Source: Pseudomonas paralcaligenes
Lineage (GTDB): Bacteria > Pseudomonadota > Gammaproteobacteria > Pseudomonadales > Pseudomonadaceae
Assembly: GCF_019655855.1 (NCBI RefSeq)
Contig: NZ_BPFX01000025.1
Coordinates: forward strand, 124,001-188,000
Direction: 5' to 3'
DNA length: 64,000 bases
In this document: positions 50,297-58,632 of the stretch, in pieces
Position numbering within the stretch: the stretch's first letter is position 1
How the letters are laid out: every line of letters begins with the position of its first letter
Notes under the pieces: generated by a model
The model's database searches: none
Told to the model about the DNA's origin: nothing
The model's input: the letters and a program-made list of their open reading frames with translations, nothing else
Made by a program: the position numbers and the translations under genes

Positions 50297-53254
50297 ATGC
50301 AGGGCAAGATCCACGGAAAAGGACGGCGCTTTCCACTTCACGTTCACATCAGTGTGCTGTTCACGCTCCTGCTGCTGGGCAGCGGCACCCTGCTCGGCCT
50401 GTTCAACTACCACCAGACCACCCGGATCATCCTCTCCAGCAGCCAGCAGCTGTTCGGCCAGATTCGCGACCAGGTCGAGGCCGACCTGCAGCACACCTAC
50501 CAGCCGATCCGCCACCTGCTCGGCCTGCTCGCCCTCGACGAGCGCGGCCCGTTTCTGGACACCCGCCAGCGCATGGGCCTGCTGCCGGTGTTCGCCCAGG
50601 CGCTGCGCGACAACCCGGCGCTGGCCTCGCTCTACCTGGGCTACGAGGACGGCGACTTCTTCATGGTGCGGCCGCTGCGCGACGAGCGCCTCAAGCAAAT
50701 CTTCGACGCGCCGGCCGGCGCCGCCTACCAGGTCTGGAGCATCGAGCGCAGCGGCGACGCGCGGCCACTCTCCGAGGCGCACTATTTCGACGCCGACCTC
50801 AACCCGATCAGCCGCCGCCAGCAGCTGAGCGAAAGCTACGACCCGCGCAGCCGCGACTGGTACGCCAGCGCCCGGGCGAGCGGCGACCTGATCACCACCG
50901 AGCCCTACGTGTTCTTCTCCACCCGCGACGTGGGCACCACCCTCGCCCGGGTGAGCGCCAGCGGCGCCGTGCTCGGCGCCGACCTGACCCTGGCCGACCT
51001 GTCGGCGACCCTGGCACGGCACCAGGTGACCCCCTCGACCGAACTGGTGCTGTACCGCCCCGACGGCGCCGCGGTGGCCTACCCGGACGTGGAGCGGCTG
51101 GTGCTGAACAGCGAGTCCGCCGAATTGGTGCCGGTGGAGCGGCTCAGCCCGGCGCTCGGCGAGCTGTTCCAGCGCGACCTCGCCAAGGACCGCGAAGGCG
51201 CGATGAAACTCGCCGGCAAGCGCTGGCAGGTCTCCTACAGCCAGCTCACCGAGGGCGGCCCCAACGGCCTGCGCCTGGCCCTGCTGGCCCCGGAGCAGGA
51301 ACTGCTCGCCGACGCCTACCGCATCCGCTGGCAGGGCGCGGTCCTCACCCTGGCGATCCTGCTGCTGTGCATCCCGCTGGGCTGGCTGATGTCGCGACTG
51401 CTGGTCAGGCCGCTGCGCGCCCTGGTGGTCGAAGCCGAGGCCATTCGCAGCTTCGACTTCGCCCACCCCGCCAGTGGCCGCTCGCCGGTGCTGGAGATCG
51501 ACCAGCTGGCGCTGGCCATGGGGCGGATGAAGGAGACCCTGTCCGGCTTCCTCGAGATCACCGCCAGCCTGTCCGCCGAGACCCGCTTCGACGCCCTGCT
51601 GCGCCGGGTGCTGCGCGAGACGGTGGACCTCAGCGAGGCCAGCGCCGGCCTGCTCTACCTGCGCGACCGCGACAGCGGCGCCCTGGAACCCCACGGCCTG
51701 TTCATCAACAACGAGCAGCACAGCCTGGAGGAACACCGCATCCCCACCTACGTGCCGGGCGAAGCACGGATGCCCGACTGGGTGCGGCAGCCCGCCGAGG
51801 GCGGCGACACCGCCGTGGCCTCAGTCGGCTTCGACCAGGCCAACGGCCTGCAGAGCCTGCTGCACACCCTGGACAGCCCGCGCGTGCACCTGGTCTGCAC
51901 CGGCCTGCACAACCGCCAGGGCGAGACCCTCGGCGTGCTCCTGCTGCTGCACCGCGACACCGGCGAGGAAGCCGAACCGGCCATGCTGCGCCCGCAGCGC
52001 ATCGCCTATGTCGAGGCGGTGTCCGGCGTGGCTGCCCTGTGCATCGAGAGCCAGCGCCTGCTGGAGCAGCAGAAGCGCCTGCTCGACGCCTTCATCCAGC
52101 TGATCGCCGGCGCCATCGACGCCAAGAGCCCCTATACCGGTGGCCACTGCCAGCGGGTACCGGAACTGACCCTGATGCTGGCCCGCGCCGCCGCCGACAG
52201 CGAGGCCGAGCCGTTCCGCGACTACCGGCCGAGCGACGAGGACTGGGAGGCCCTGCACATCGCCGCCTGGCTGCACGACTGCGGCAAGGTCACCACCCCC
52301 GAGCACGTGGTGGACAAGGCGACCAAGCTGGAGACCCTGTACGACCGCATCCACGAGGTCCGCATGCGCTTCGAACTGATCAAGCGCGACGCCTGGGTGA
52401 CCTACTGGGAAGGTGTGGCCCGGGGCGGCGGCGAGGCCGTTCTGGCCACCCTGCGGGACGAGACCCTGGCCACCCTGGACGAGGAATTCGCCTTCGTCGC
52501 CCGCTGCAACCTGGGCGGCGAGGCCATGGAAGAGGCGGACCGGGAACGCCTCGCCAGCATCGCCGGCAGGACCTGGACGCGCACCCTGGACGACCGCATC
52601 GGCGTGTCCTGGGAAGAAAACCAGCGCCAGGCACGCACCCCGGCGCCGGAACTGCCGGTGCGGGAACCGCTGCTGGCGGACAGGCCCGAGCACCTGTTCG
52701 AGCGCCCGGCCAGCGAGGCGATACCGGACGACAACCCCTGGGGCTTCCGGCTGAACGTGCCGCCGTACAAGTACAACCGCGGCGAGCTGTACAACCTGGG
52801 CATCGCACGCGGCACCCTCACCCCCGAGGAGCGCTACATCATCAACAACCACATCGTGCAGACCATCCGCATGCTCGACCACCTGCCCTTCCCCCGACAC
52901 CTGGCGAATGTCTCGGAGATCGCCGGCGGGCATCACGAGAAAATGGACGGCAGCGGCTATCCGAAACGTCTGAAGCGCGAGGACATGAGCCTGCCGGCAC
53001 GGATGATGGCCATTGCCGACATCTTCGAGGCCCTCACCGCGGTGGACCGCCCCTATAAGCAGGGCAAGACCCTGAGCGAAGCGCTCGCCATCATGGCCCG
53101 CATGTGCCGCGACGCCCATATCGATCCGGAACTGTTCGCCCTGTTCGTCACCTCGGGCGTCCCCCAGGCCTACGCCGAGCGCCACCTGCGGGTAGAGCAG
53201 ATCGACACGGTGGACAACGCCGAAATCCTCGCCCGCGCCGCCCTTCCTTCGTAG
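50297..53254 (+). CDS. dCACHE-GAF-HD-GYP signalling protein with an insertion in the HD-GYP domain
   Basis: Sensor phosphodiesterase of 985 residues. A membrane span (about 18-40), a periplasmic double-CACHE domain (about 45-340), a second span (about 348-372), a HAMP-like helix, a GAF domain (about 430-590), then HD-GYP. HDCGK lies near residue 659 and HHEKMDGSGYP near 879, so about 220 residues separate them where roughly 55-80 are usual. The extra stretch (about 690-830) includes RDAWVTYWEGVARGGGEAV and a proline-rich part. Metal residues appear intact, suggesting active c-di-GMP hydrolysis controlled by an extracellular ligand. It starts at ATG 50297 and ends before a terminator region. 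Confidence 0.93.
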   Translation: MQGKIHGKGRRFPLHVHISVLFTLLLLGSGTLLGLFNYHQTTRIILSSSQQLFGQIRDQVEADLQHTYQPIRHLLGLLALDERGPFLDTRQRMGLLPVFAQALRDNPALASLYLGYEDGDFFMVRPLRDERLKQIFDAPAGAAYQVWSIERSGDARPLSEAHYFDADLNPISRRQQLSESYDPRSRDWYASARASGDLITTEPYVFFSTRDVGTTLARVSASGAVLGADLTLADLSATLARHQVTPSTELVLYRPDGAAVAYPDVERLVLNSESAELVPVERLSPALGELFQRDLAKDREGAMKLAGKRWQVSYSQLTEGGPNGLRLALLAPEQELLADAYRIRWQGAVLTLAILLLCIPLGWLMSRLLVRPLRALVVEAEAIRSFDFAHPASGRSPVLEIDQLALAMGRMKETLSGFLEITASLSAETRFDALLRRVLRETVDLSEASAGLLYLRDRDSGALEPHGLFINNEQHSLEEHRIPTYVPGEARMPDWVRQPAEGGDTAVASVGFDQANGLQSLLHTLDSPRVHLVCTGLHNRQGETLGVLLLLHRDTGEEAEPAMLRPQRIAYVEAVSGVAALCIESQRLLEQQKRLLDAFIQLIAGAIDAKSPYTGGHCQRVPELTLMLARAAADSEAEPFRDYRPSDEDWEALHIAAWLHDCGKVTTPEHVVDKATKLETLYDRIHEVRMRFELIKRDAWVTYWEGVARGGGEAVLATLRDETLATLDEEFAFVARCNLGGEAMEEADRERLASIAGRTWTRTLDDRIGVSWEENQRQARTPAPELPVREPLLADRPEHLFERPASEAIPDDNPWGFRLNVPPYKYNRGELYNLGIARGTLTPEERYIINNHIVQTIRMLDHLPFPRHLANVSEIAGGHHEKMDGSGYPKRLKREDMSLPARMMAIADIFEALTAVDRPYKQGKTLSEALAIMARMCRDAHIDPELFALFVTSGVPQAYAERHLRVEQIDTVDNAEILARAALPS

Positions 53255-53400
53255 AGGGAATACCATGCGCACCTGAGGGAGCCCGGTGAGTTTTTGCGGC
53301 AAGCGCCGTGCACCGGAACACTGCCGTAACCGGATGCACGGCCCTACACAAACCGTAGGGAAGGCAACATCACTGGCACCCTACTAACCCTTTTCGCCCC

Positions 53401-53435
53401 AAAAGCAGAACGCCCGATGCGAAGCATCGGGCGTT
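53401..53435 (-). terminator. Rho-independent terminator of the MMPL permease gene
   Basis: A 12-bp perfect stem (53409-53420 with 53424-53435, arm AACGCCCGATGC) has a three-base loop. On the minus strand it is followed by CTGCTTTTGG, 28 bases beyond the MMPL stop codon. Confidence 0.85.
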
Positions 53436-53462
53436 CCGGGTACTACCAGGGTCAGGTCGCGA

Positions 53463-55850
53463 TCAGTGCGCGAACAGCGAGCCGCCCTGTTTGCCGGCGA
53501 GTTTCTCCGGGCGGATCAGGAAGCGGGCCAGGGCCGGCAGCAGCCACAGCGCGCCGAACATGTTCCACAGCAGCATGAAGGTCAGCATCAACCCCATGTC
53601 GGCCTGGAACTTGATCGCCGAGAAGATCCAGGTCACCACGCCGATGGCCAGGCACAGACCGGTGAACAGCACCGCTTTACCGGTGGAGCGCAGGGTCTGG
53701 TAGTAGGCCTCCTGCAGCGGCATGCCGGCGCGCAGGAAGCTTTCCAGGCGGCTGTAGATGTAGATGCCGTAGTCCACCCCAATACCCACGCCGAGCGCGA
53801 TCACCGGCAGGGTCGCCACCTTCACACCGATACCCAGCCAGGCCATCAGGGCGTTGCCCAGGATGGAGGTCAGGATCAGCGGCAGGATGATGCACAGCAT
53901 GGCGCCGAAGGAGCGGAAGGTGATCAGACACATCACCGCCACGCAGATGTACACCAACACCAGGATCTTCAGTTCGGAGGTGGCGATCACCTCGTTGGTG
54001 GCCGCCTCGATGCCGGCGTTACCGGCGGCGAGGATGAACTGCAGGTCGTCCTTGTTGTTGTCCTTGGCGAAGTCCTCGACCACGCCCACCGCGCGCTTGA
54101 GGGTCGCGGCCTTGTGGTCGTTGAGGAACACCAGCACCGGCGCCAGCGAGCAGTCGGCGTTGTACAGGCCGTCCGCGCGGGCGATGGAGTTGTTGAGGAT
54201 GTCCGGGTTGCGCGACAGGCTTTCCCACTTGAGGCTGCCTTCGTTCATGCCCTTGATCACCTGCTTGGACACGCTGACCATCGAGATGGCCGACTGCACG
54301 CCCTCGGTGTTCTCCAGGCGCCACATCAGCTCGTCCATCGGCGCCAGGGTCTGGTGCGTGGAGCAGCCTTCGTTCGGCGTCTTGACCATCACCACCAGCA
54401 CGTCGGAACTGGTCGAGTAGTTGTTGATGATGAAGTCGTTGTCCTTGTTGTAGCGCGAGTCCGGACGCAGCTCCGGCGCACCCTGGTCGAGGTCGCCGAT
54501 CTGCAGGTGGGCCTTCTGGTACCAGAAGGCGGACACGCCGGCAGTCAGTGCGATGACCACCGAGATCGGCGCCACCACCGGATGGGCGAAGTTGGACAGC
54601 AGGCGCCAGAACGGCTGGTCGCGGTTGGCCTCGCGCTTGCTGCGCTCGACCGCGCGCTTGCTGATGCCGATGTAGGAGATCGCGACCGGCAGCAGGATCA
54701 GGTTGGTGAACACGATCACGCCGACGCCGATGGAGGCGCCGATGGCCAGTTCGCGGATCACGCCGATGTCGATGATCAGCAGGGTGATGAAGCCGACGGC
54801 ATCCACCAGGATGGCGATCATGCCCGGCAGGAACAGCTGGCGGAAGGTCCGCCGCGCGGCGGTCAGGGCATTGTCCGCGTCACTCGATTGCAGGGCGATA
54901 CCGTTGATCTTCTGCACGCCGTGGGAAATACCGATGGCGAAGATCAGGAACGGCACCAGCATCGAGTACGGGTCGAGACCGAAGCCGGCCAGGTTCATCA
55001 GGCCCAGCTGCCAGACCACCGCGATCAGGGTGGTGGACACCACCGAGATGGTCGAGCGGATGCACCAGCTGAACCAGTACAGTAGCACCAGGGTGATGGC
55101 CAGGGCCACGCCGAAGAAGGCCACTACCATGAGCAGGCCGTCGATCAGGTCGCCGACCTTCTTGGCGAAGCCGACGATGTGGATCTGCACGTTCGGGTTC
55201 TGCGCCTGGTACTTGTCGCGGATCTTCTCTTCCAGCTCATGGGAGAACTGGCGGTAGTCCAGGTTGAGCAGCTTGCTCTGGTCGTTCGGGTCCGGGTACT
55301 GCTCGAGCAGCGGCACGTCGACGATGCTGGACTTGAAGTTGTTGGCCACCAGGCGGCCGACCTGGCCGGACTTCAGCACGTTGCCGCGCAACTGGCCGAG
55401 GCTGCGCTGCGAGCCGTCGTAGGTCTGCGGGATCACTTCGCCGCCGTCGAAGCCCTCTTCGGTCACTTCGGTCCAGCGCACGCTCGGGCTCCACAGCGAC
55501 TTCAGGCCGGAACGGTCGACGCCGGGGATGTAGAACACTTCGTCGTGGATCTGGCGCAGGGTCTCCATGTATTCCTTGGAGAAGATGTCGCCATCCTTCG
55601 CCTCCACGGAAATGCGCACGGTGTTGCCCAGGTTGGCCAGGTCGTTGCGGTGCTCGAGCATCTTCTCGATGAAGGGGTGCTCCAGCGGGATCATCTTCTC
55701 GAAGCTGGTCGAGGGACGGATGTGCGACGCCTGCCACAGGAGCAGGATGGTGATCAGCGCGCACAGCGCGATCACCACGGGCCGGTTGTTGAAAATCAGG
55801 CGCTCGAGGAAGGTCGCCTTGTCCTGGTGATGGCTGCTGGTGGAACTCAT
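53463..55850 (-). CDS. MMPL/RND-family permease
   Basis: Inner-membrane protein of 795 residues of the RND superfamily (MMPL/HpnN-like branch). Two repeats each consist of one membrane span, a large periplasmic loop (about 45-225 and 445-610) and five further spans, with sterol-sensing-domain-like stretches such as LVPFLIFAIGISHGVQKING and LPVIALGVGIGVDYGIYIYSRL. Relatives move lipids, hopanoids or other hydrophobic molecules to the periplasm or outer membrane. It follows a YCF48-like gene by 18 bases, with DUF1329 and DUF1302 genes just upstream, a combination pointing to transport at the outer membrane. A strong terminator follows. Confidence 0.9.
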   Translation of the reverse strand: MSSTSSHHQDKATFLERLIFNNRPVVIALCALITILLLWQASHIRPSTSFEKMIPLEHPFIEKMLEHRNDLANLGNTVRISVEAKDGDIFSKEYMETLRQIHDEVFYIPGVDRSGLKSLWSPSVRWTEVTEEGFDGGEVIPQTYDGSQRSLGQLRGNVLKSGQVGRLVANNFKSSIVDVPLLEQYPDPNDQSKLLNLDYRQFSHELEEKIRDKYQAQNPNVQIHIVGFAKKVGDLIDGLLMVVAFFGVALAITLVLLYWFSWCIRSTISVVSTTLIAVVWQLGLMNLAGFGLDPYSMLVPFLIFAIGISHGVQKINGIALQSSDADNALTAARRTFRQLFLPGMIAILVDAVGFITLLIIDIGVIRELAIGASIGVGVIVFTNLILLPVAISYIGISKRAVERSKREANRDQPFWRLLSNFAHPVVAPISVVIALTAGVSAFWYQKAHLQIGDLDQGAPELRPDSRYNKDNDFIINNYSTSSDVLVVMVKTPNEGCSTHQTLAPMDELMWRLENTEGVQSAISMVSVSKQVIKGMNEGSLKWESLSRNPDILNNSIARADGLYNADCSLAPVLVFLNDHKAATLKRAVGVVEDFAKDNNKDDLQFILAAGNAGIEAATNEVIATSELKILVLVYICVAVMCLITFRSFGAMLCIILPLILTSILGNALMAWLGIGVKVATLPVIALGVGIGVDYGIYIYSRLESFLRAGMPLQEAYYQTLRSTGKAVLFTGLCLAIGVVTWIFSAIKFQADMGLMLTFMLLWNMFGALWLLPALARFLIRPEKLAGKQGGSLFAH

Positions 55851-55868
55851 ATGCTCATTCGCCCCGAC

Positions 55869-56948
55869 TTATTGTTTTGTGCCTGGCTCTTCGCCAGTCG
55901 AATCGGCGACATGCACGCCGCCCTGACCCACCAGGATCAGGTTGCCCGCCGCATCGTCGGTCACCCCGGAAAGCGAGGCGCGGTCGGCGCGGTTGACCAC
56001 CGAGAAGGTCCGGCCGGAGTCCTTGCTGGTCAGCACGCTGCCGCCATGACCGACGATGACCACGGTGCCGTCCTTGAGCAGGCTGGCGTTGGCCAGGCCG
56101 AACTCCAGTGGGCCGCTGTCGGAGAGCAGCTTGACCTGCTGCCAGGTATTGCCGAAGTCGGTGGAGCGGTACAGGTTGCCGCGCAGGCCGTAGGCCAGGA
56201 CGGTATTGGCGCTGGAGGTGCCGATGGCGCCGAACAGGGTGCCCTCGTACGGCCCCTGGACCTTTTCCCAGGTCTGGCCCCAGTCGGCGGAACGGAACAT
56301 GCTGCCCGCCTCGCCCACCACGAACAGGCCGGCGTCCTTCACCGCGGCGATGCCGTTGAGGTGGTAGCCGTCCTCGTTGTCGAGACGATCGCTGACGTTT
56401 TCCCAGTGCTTGCCGCCATCGCTGGTTTCCAGCAGCGCGCCGTAGGCGCCCACGGCGTAGCCGTTGCTGGCGTCGCGGAACCAGATGTCCAGCAGCGGCG
56501 CTTCGCGCTCGAGGTCTTCGAACTGCAGCGTCCAGTTGGCGCCGCCGTCGTCGGTGGCGAGGATCTGCGCGTCGTGGCCGACGGCCCAGCCATGCTTGTC
56601 GTCGACGAAGTACACCGCAGTCAGCAGCTGGCGGCTCGGCACCCGGGCCTGGACCCAGTTGCGCCCCGCGTCTTCGGAGAACAGGATGTGGCCGCGATCA
56701 CCGACGGCGACCAGGCGCTTGCCGGCATGGGCGATGTCCAGCAGCAGGCTGGTGACGGCCTTGGGCGATTCGATGGAAGTGACGGTAGCGGCGTCCGCGG
56801 CCTGGAGCGGCAGAGGCGCAGCGAAAGCCAGAACGGAACAGACGCTGAACAGCGACAGCGCCTTCGCCAGCGGCGATGGATGACGGGCCTGGGCCTGGAC
56901 GGATGTCAGGCAACCGGAGCGGGTGCGCCGCATGACGGGCTCACGCAT
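55869..56948 (-). CDS. YCF48/BNR-repeat periplasmic beta-propeller protein
   Basis: Exported protein of 359 residues with a signal peptide ending LQA near residue 49. The mature part contains six to seven repeats of the type VGDRGHILFSEDAGRNW, VGAYGALLETSDGGKHW and VGHGGSVLTSKDSGRTF, which build the YCF48 propeller first described in photosystem II assembly factor HCF136. Here it accompanies an MMPL permease and probably serves as its periplasmic partner. I use the ATG at 56948 with a GGGGGAA site; a TTG at 56981 is less likely. Confidence 0.9.
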   Translation of the reverse strand: MREPVMRRTRSGCLTSVQAQARHPSPLAKALSLFSVCSVLAFAAPLPLQAADAATVTSIESPKAVTSLLLDIAHAGKRLVAVGDRGHILFSEDAGRNWVQARVPSRQLLTAVYFVDDKHGWAVGHDAQILATDDGGANWTLQFEDLEREAPLLDIWFRDASNGYAVGAYGALLETSDGGKHWENVSDRLDNEDGYHLNGIAAVKDAGLFVVGEAGSMFRSADWGQTWEKVQGPYEGTLFGAIGTSSANTVLAYGLRGNLYRSTDFGNTWQQVKLLSDSGPLEFGLANASLLKDGTVVIVGHGGSVLTSKDSGRTFSVVNRADRASLSGVTDDAAGNLILVGQGGVHVADSTGEEPGTKQ

Positions 56949-57130
56949 GTATTCCCCCTTTATTCTTATAGGTGGGTTCAAGCCTTGTGTTAGGCGGACC
57001 TCATGCTATACGGCTTTGGAAAAAACTGACAATCGGCGTGACGTTATGTTTTGTTAAGCGCCGCAGCGGCTCTGTGACGAGCCCCACAGCCCAGAACGAA
57101 CACGGCGCCCCCTACCCGAAATGGCCCGCT

Positions 57131-57162
57131 GGAAAAAGGCGACCCGGCCGGGGCCGGGTCGC
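57131..57162 (-). terminator. Rho-independent terminator after the DUF1329 gene
   Basis: GCGACCCGGC (57139-57148) and GCCGGGTCGC (57153-57162) form a 10-bp stem. On the minus strand CTTTTTCC follows. It lies about 40 bases beyond the DUF1329 stop, so the YCF48-like and permease genes need their own promoter between 56949 and 57130. Confidence 0.85.
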
Positions 57163-57202
57163 AAAGGGGCCGCGCCAAGCCGGCGGCCAGGGCGTCGATA
57201 CC

Positions 57203-58573
57203 TCAGCGGGTGCCGCGACGGCGCAGGGCGGACGGCGTGAAGTAGCTGTCTTCCGGGGTGGCCTTGGTGAAGTCGACGGTGGCCGGCTCCTCGCTGTCCA
57301 GGTTCTGCACGTGGTAGCGACGGCTCTGCAGGTCGTGGAAGGCTTCCATGGCCGACCAGGTGGTGGGCAGGTCGTAGTAGTTCTTCAGGTAGGCGACCGA
57401 CACGCGCCACAGCTCGCCACGGCCGTCGTACTGGTCGACGATGGCGGCCTGCCAGCTGTCCTCGTCGAGGTACAGGGTGCGCTTGGAATAGATGTGGCGG
57501 GCGCCCGGCTTGAGTGTGCCCTCCACCACCCAGACGCGGTGCAGTTCGTTGCGGGTCAGCGCCGGGTTGAGGTGGCCGACCTGCAGCACGTCCTTGTACT
57601 TCACCCCCGGGCTGGAGATCTTGTAGTTGTTGTAGGGGATGTACAGCTCCTTCTTGCCCAGCAGCTTCCACTCGTAGCGGTCCGGCGCACCGTTGAACAT
57701 GTCGGTGTCGTCGGCGGTGCGCAGGCCTTCCGAGGCGGCGATCGGCGTGTCGTAGGCCAGGTTCGGCGCACGCCGCACACGGCGCTGGCCGGCCGCGTAG
57801 GCCCAGGCCTGGCGTTGTTCCTTCACCTGGTCCAGGGTCTCGTGCACCAGCGCCGCGCCACCGGCCAGGCGCGCCGGGCTCTTGGTGAAGGACAGGTAGT
57901 AGAAGAGGATGTTCTTCAGGTCGCCGTAGCTGCCCTTCGGGTCGTAGTAGCGGAACAGCGCCTCGGTCTCCGACACCACCGGCGAGTAGGCGCCGTTGCG
58001 CTGCACCGCCACCTCGGCGGAGCGCCGGGTGATGTAGGTGCCGCGGTAGCGCACGATGTGGTTCCACAGGGCTTCCAGGCCGTTCTGCGGGATCGCGAAG
58101 GGAATCCCGCCATAGGCGTCGGCGAAGCCGTTGCCACCGGCGACCAGTTTGGCGCTGGTGGCGTTCTTGATGGTGTTGTCGTAGACCCACTGGGGCGCCG
58201 AGCCGGAGCGACGACTCTGGTACACCGGCATCTGGAAGGTCTCCGGGTAGGCTTCGAACAGGGCGATCTGGCCCGCGCTCAGCTTGTCCCGGTACTGGTC
58301 CAGGTTGGCCTTGGTGATGGTGAACAGCGGCTTGTCGTCCGGGAACGGGTCGATGTGGTGCTGGCCGCCGCCCTTGAAGCCCGCCGGCGGCTGGGTGATG
58401 CCGCCGGTCCATTCCGGGATGCTGCCGTCGGCGTTGCCGGCCTTTTCCGCGCCGAACGGCGTCAGGCTGGTGCCCAGCTTGGCCGCCTCGTCGGCGGAGA
58501 CGGCCGCCAGGGCGCTACCGGCGGAAAGCGCGAGGGCGACTGCGGCGCCCATCAGCGTGTGTTTCATCAGCAT
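57203..58573 (-). CDS. DUF1329 periplasmic protein
   Basis: Exported protein of 456 residues (DUF1329 family). The signal peptide ends SALA near residue 23. The mature part begins VSADEAAKLGTSLTPFGAEK and contains the family hallmark GSIPEWTGGI, followed by conserved blocks RYRGTYITRR, RTLYLDEDSWQ and DQYDGRGELWRV. The function is unresolved. A LolA/LolB-like lipid-binding fold has been discussed for the family and would suit a carrier between membranes. It follows the DUF1302 gene by 59 bases (ATG at 58573 behind GGAGAA) and ends at a strong terminator. Confidence 0.92.
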   Translation of the reverse strand: MLMKHTLMGAAVALALSAGSALAAVSADEAAKLGTSLTPFGAEKAGNADGSIPEWTGGITQPPAGFKGGGQHHIDPFPDDKPLFTITKANLDQYRDKLSAGQIALFEAYPETFQMPVYQSRRSGSAPQWVYDNTIKNATSAKLVAGGNGFADAYGGIPFAIPQNGLEALWNHIVRYRGTYITRRSAEVAVQRNGAYSPVVSETEALFRYYDPKGSYGDLKNILFYYLSFTKSPARLAGGAALVHETLDQVKEQRQAWAYAAGQRRVRRAPNLAYDTPIAASEGLRTADDTDMFNGAPDRYEWKLLGKKELYIPYNNYKISSPGVKYKDVLQVGHLNPALTRNELHRVWVVEGTLKPGARHIYSKRTLYLDEDSWQAAIVDQYDGRGELWRVSVAYLKNYYDLPTTWSAMEAFHDLQSRRYHVQNLDSEEPATVDFTKATPEDSYFTPSALRRRGTR

Positions 58574-58632
58574 TGTCGATTCTCCGTACGAACGGGCCGG
58601 GCGGCCTGGCCGCCCTGCCTTGGGATGCGGTT

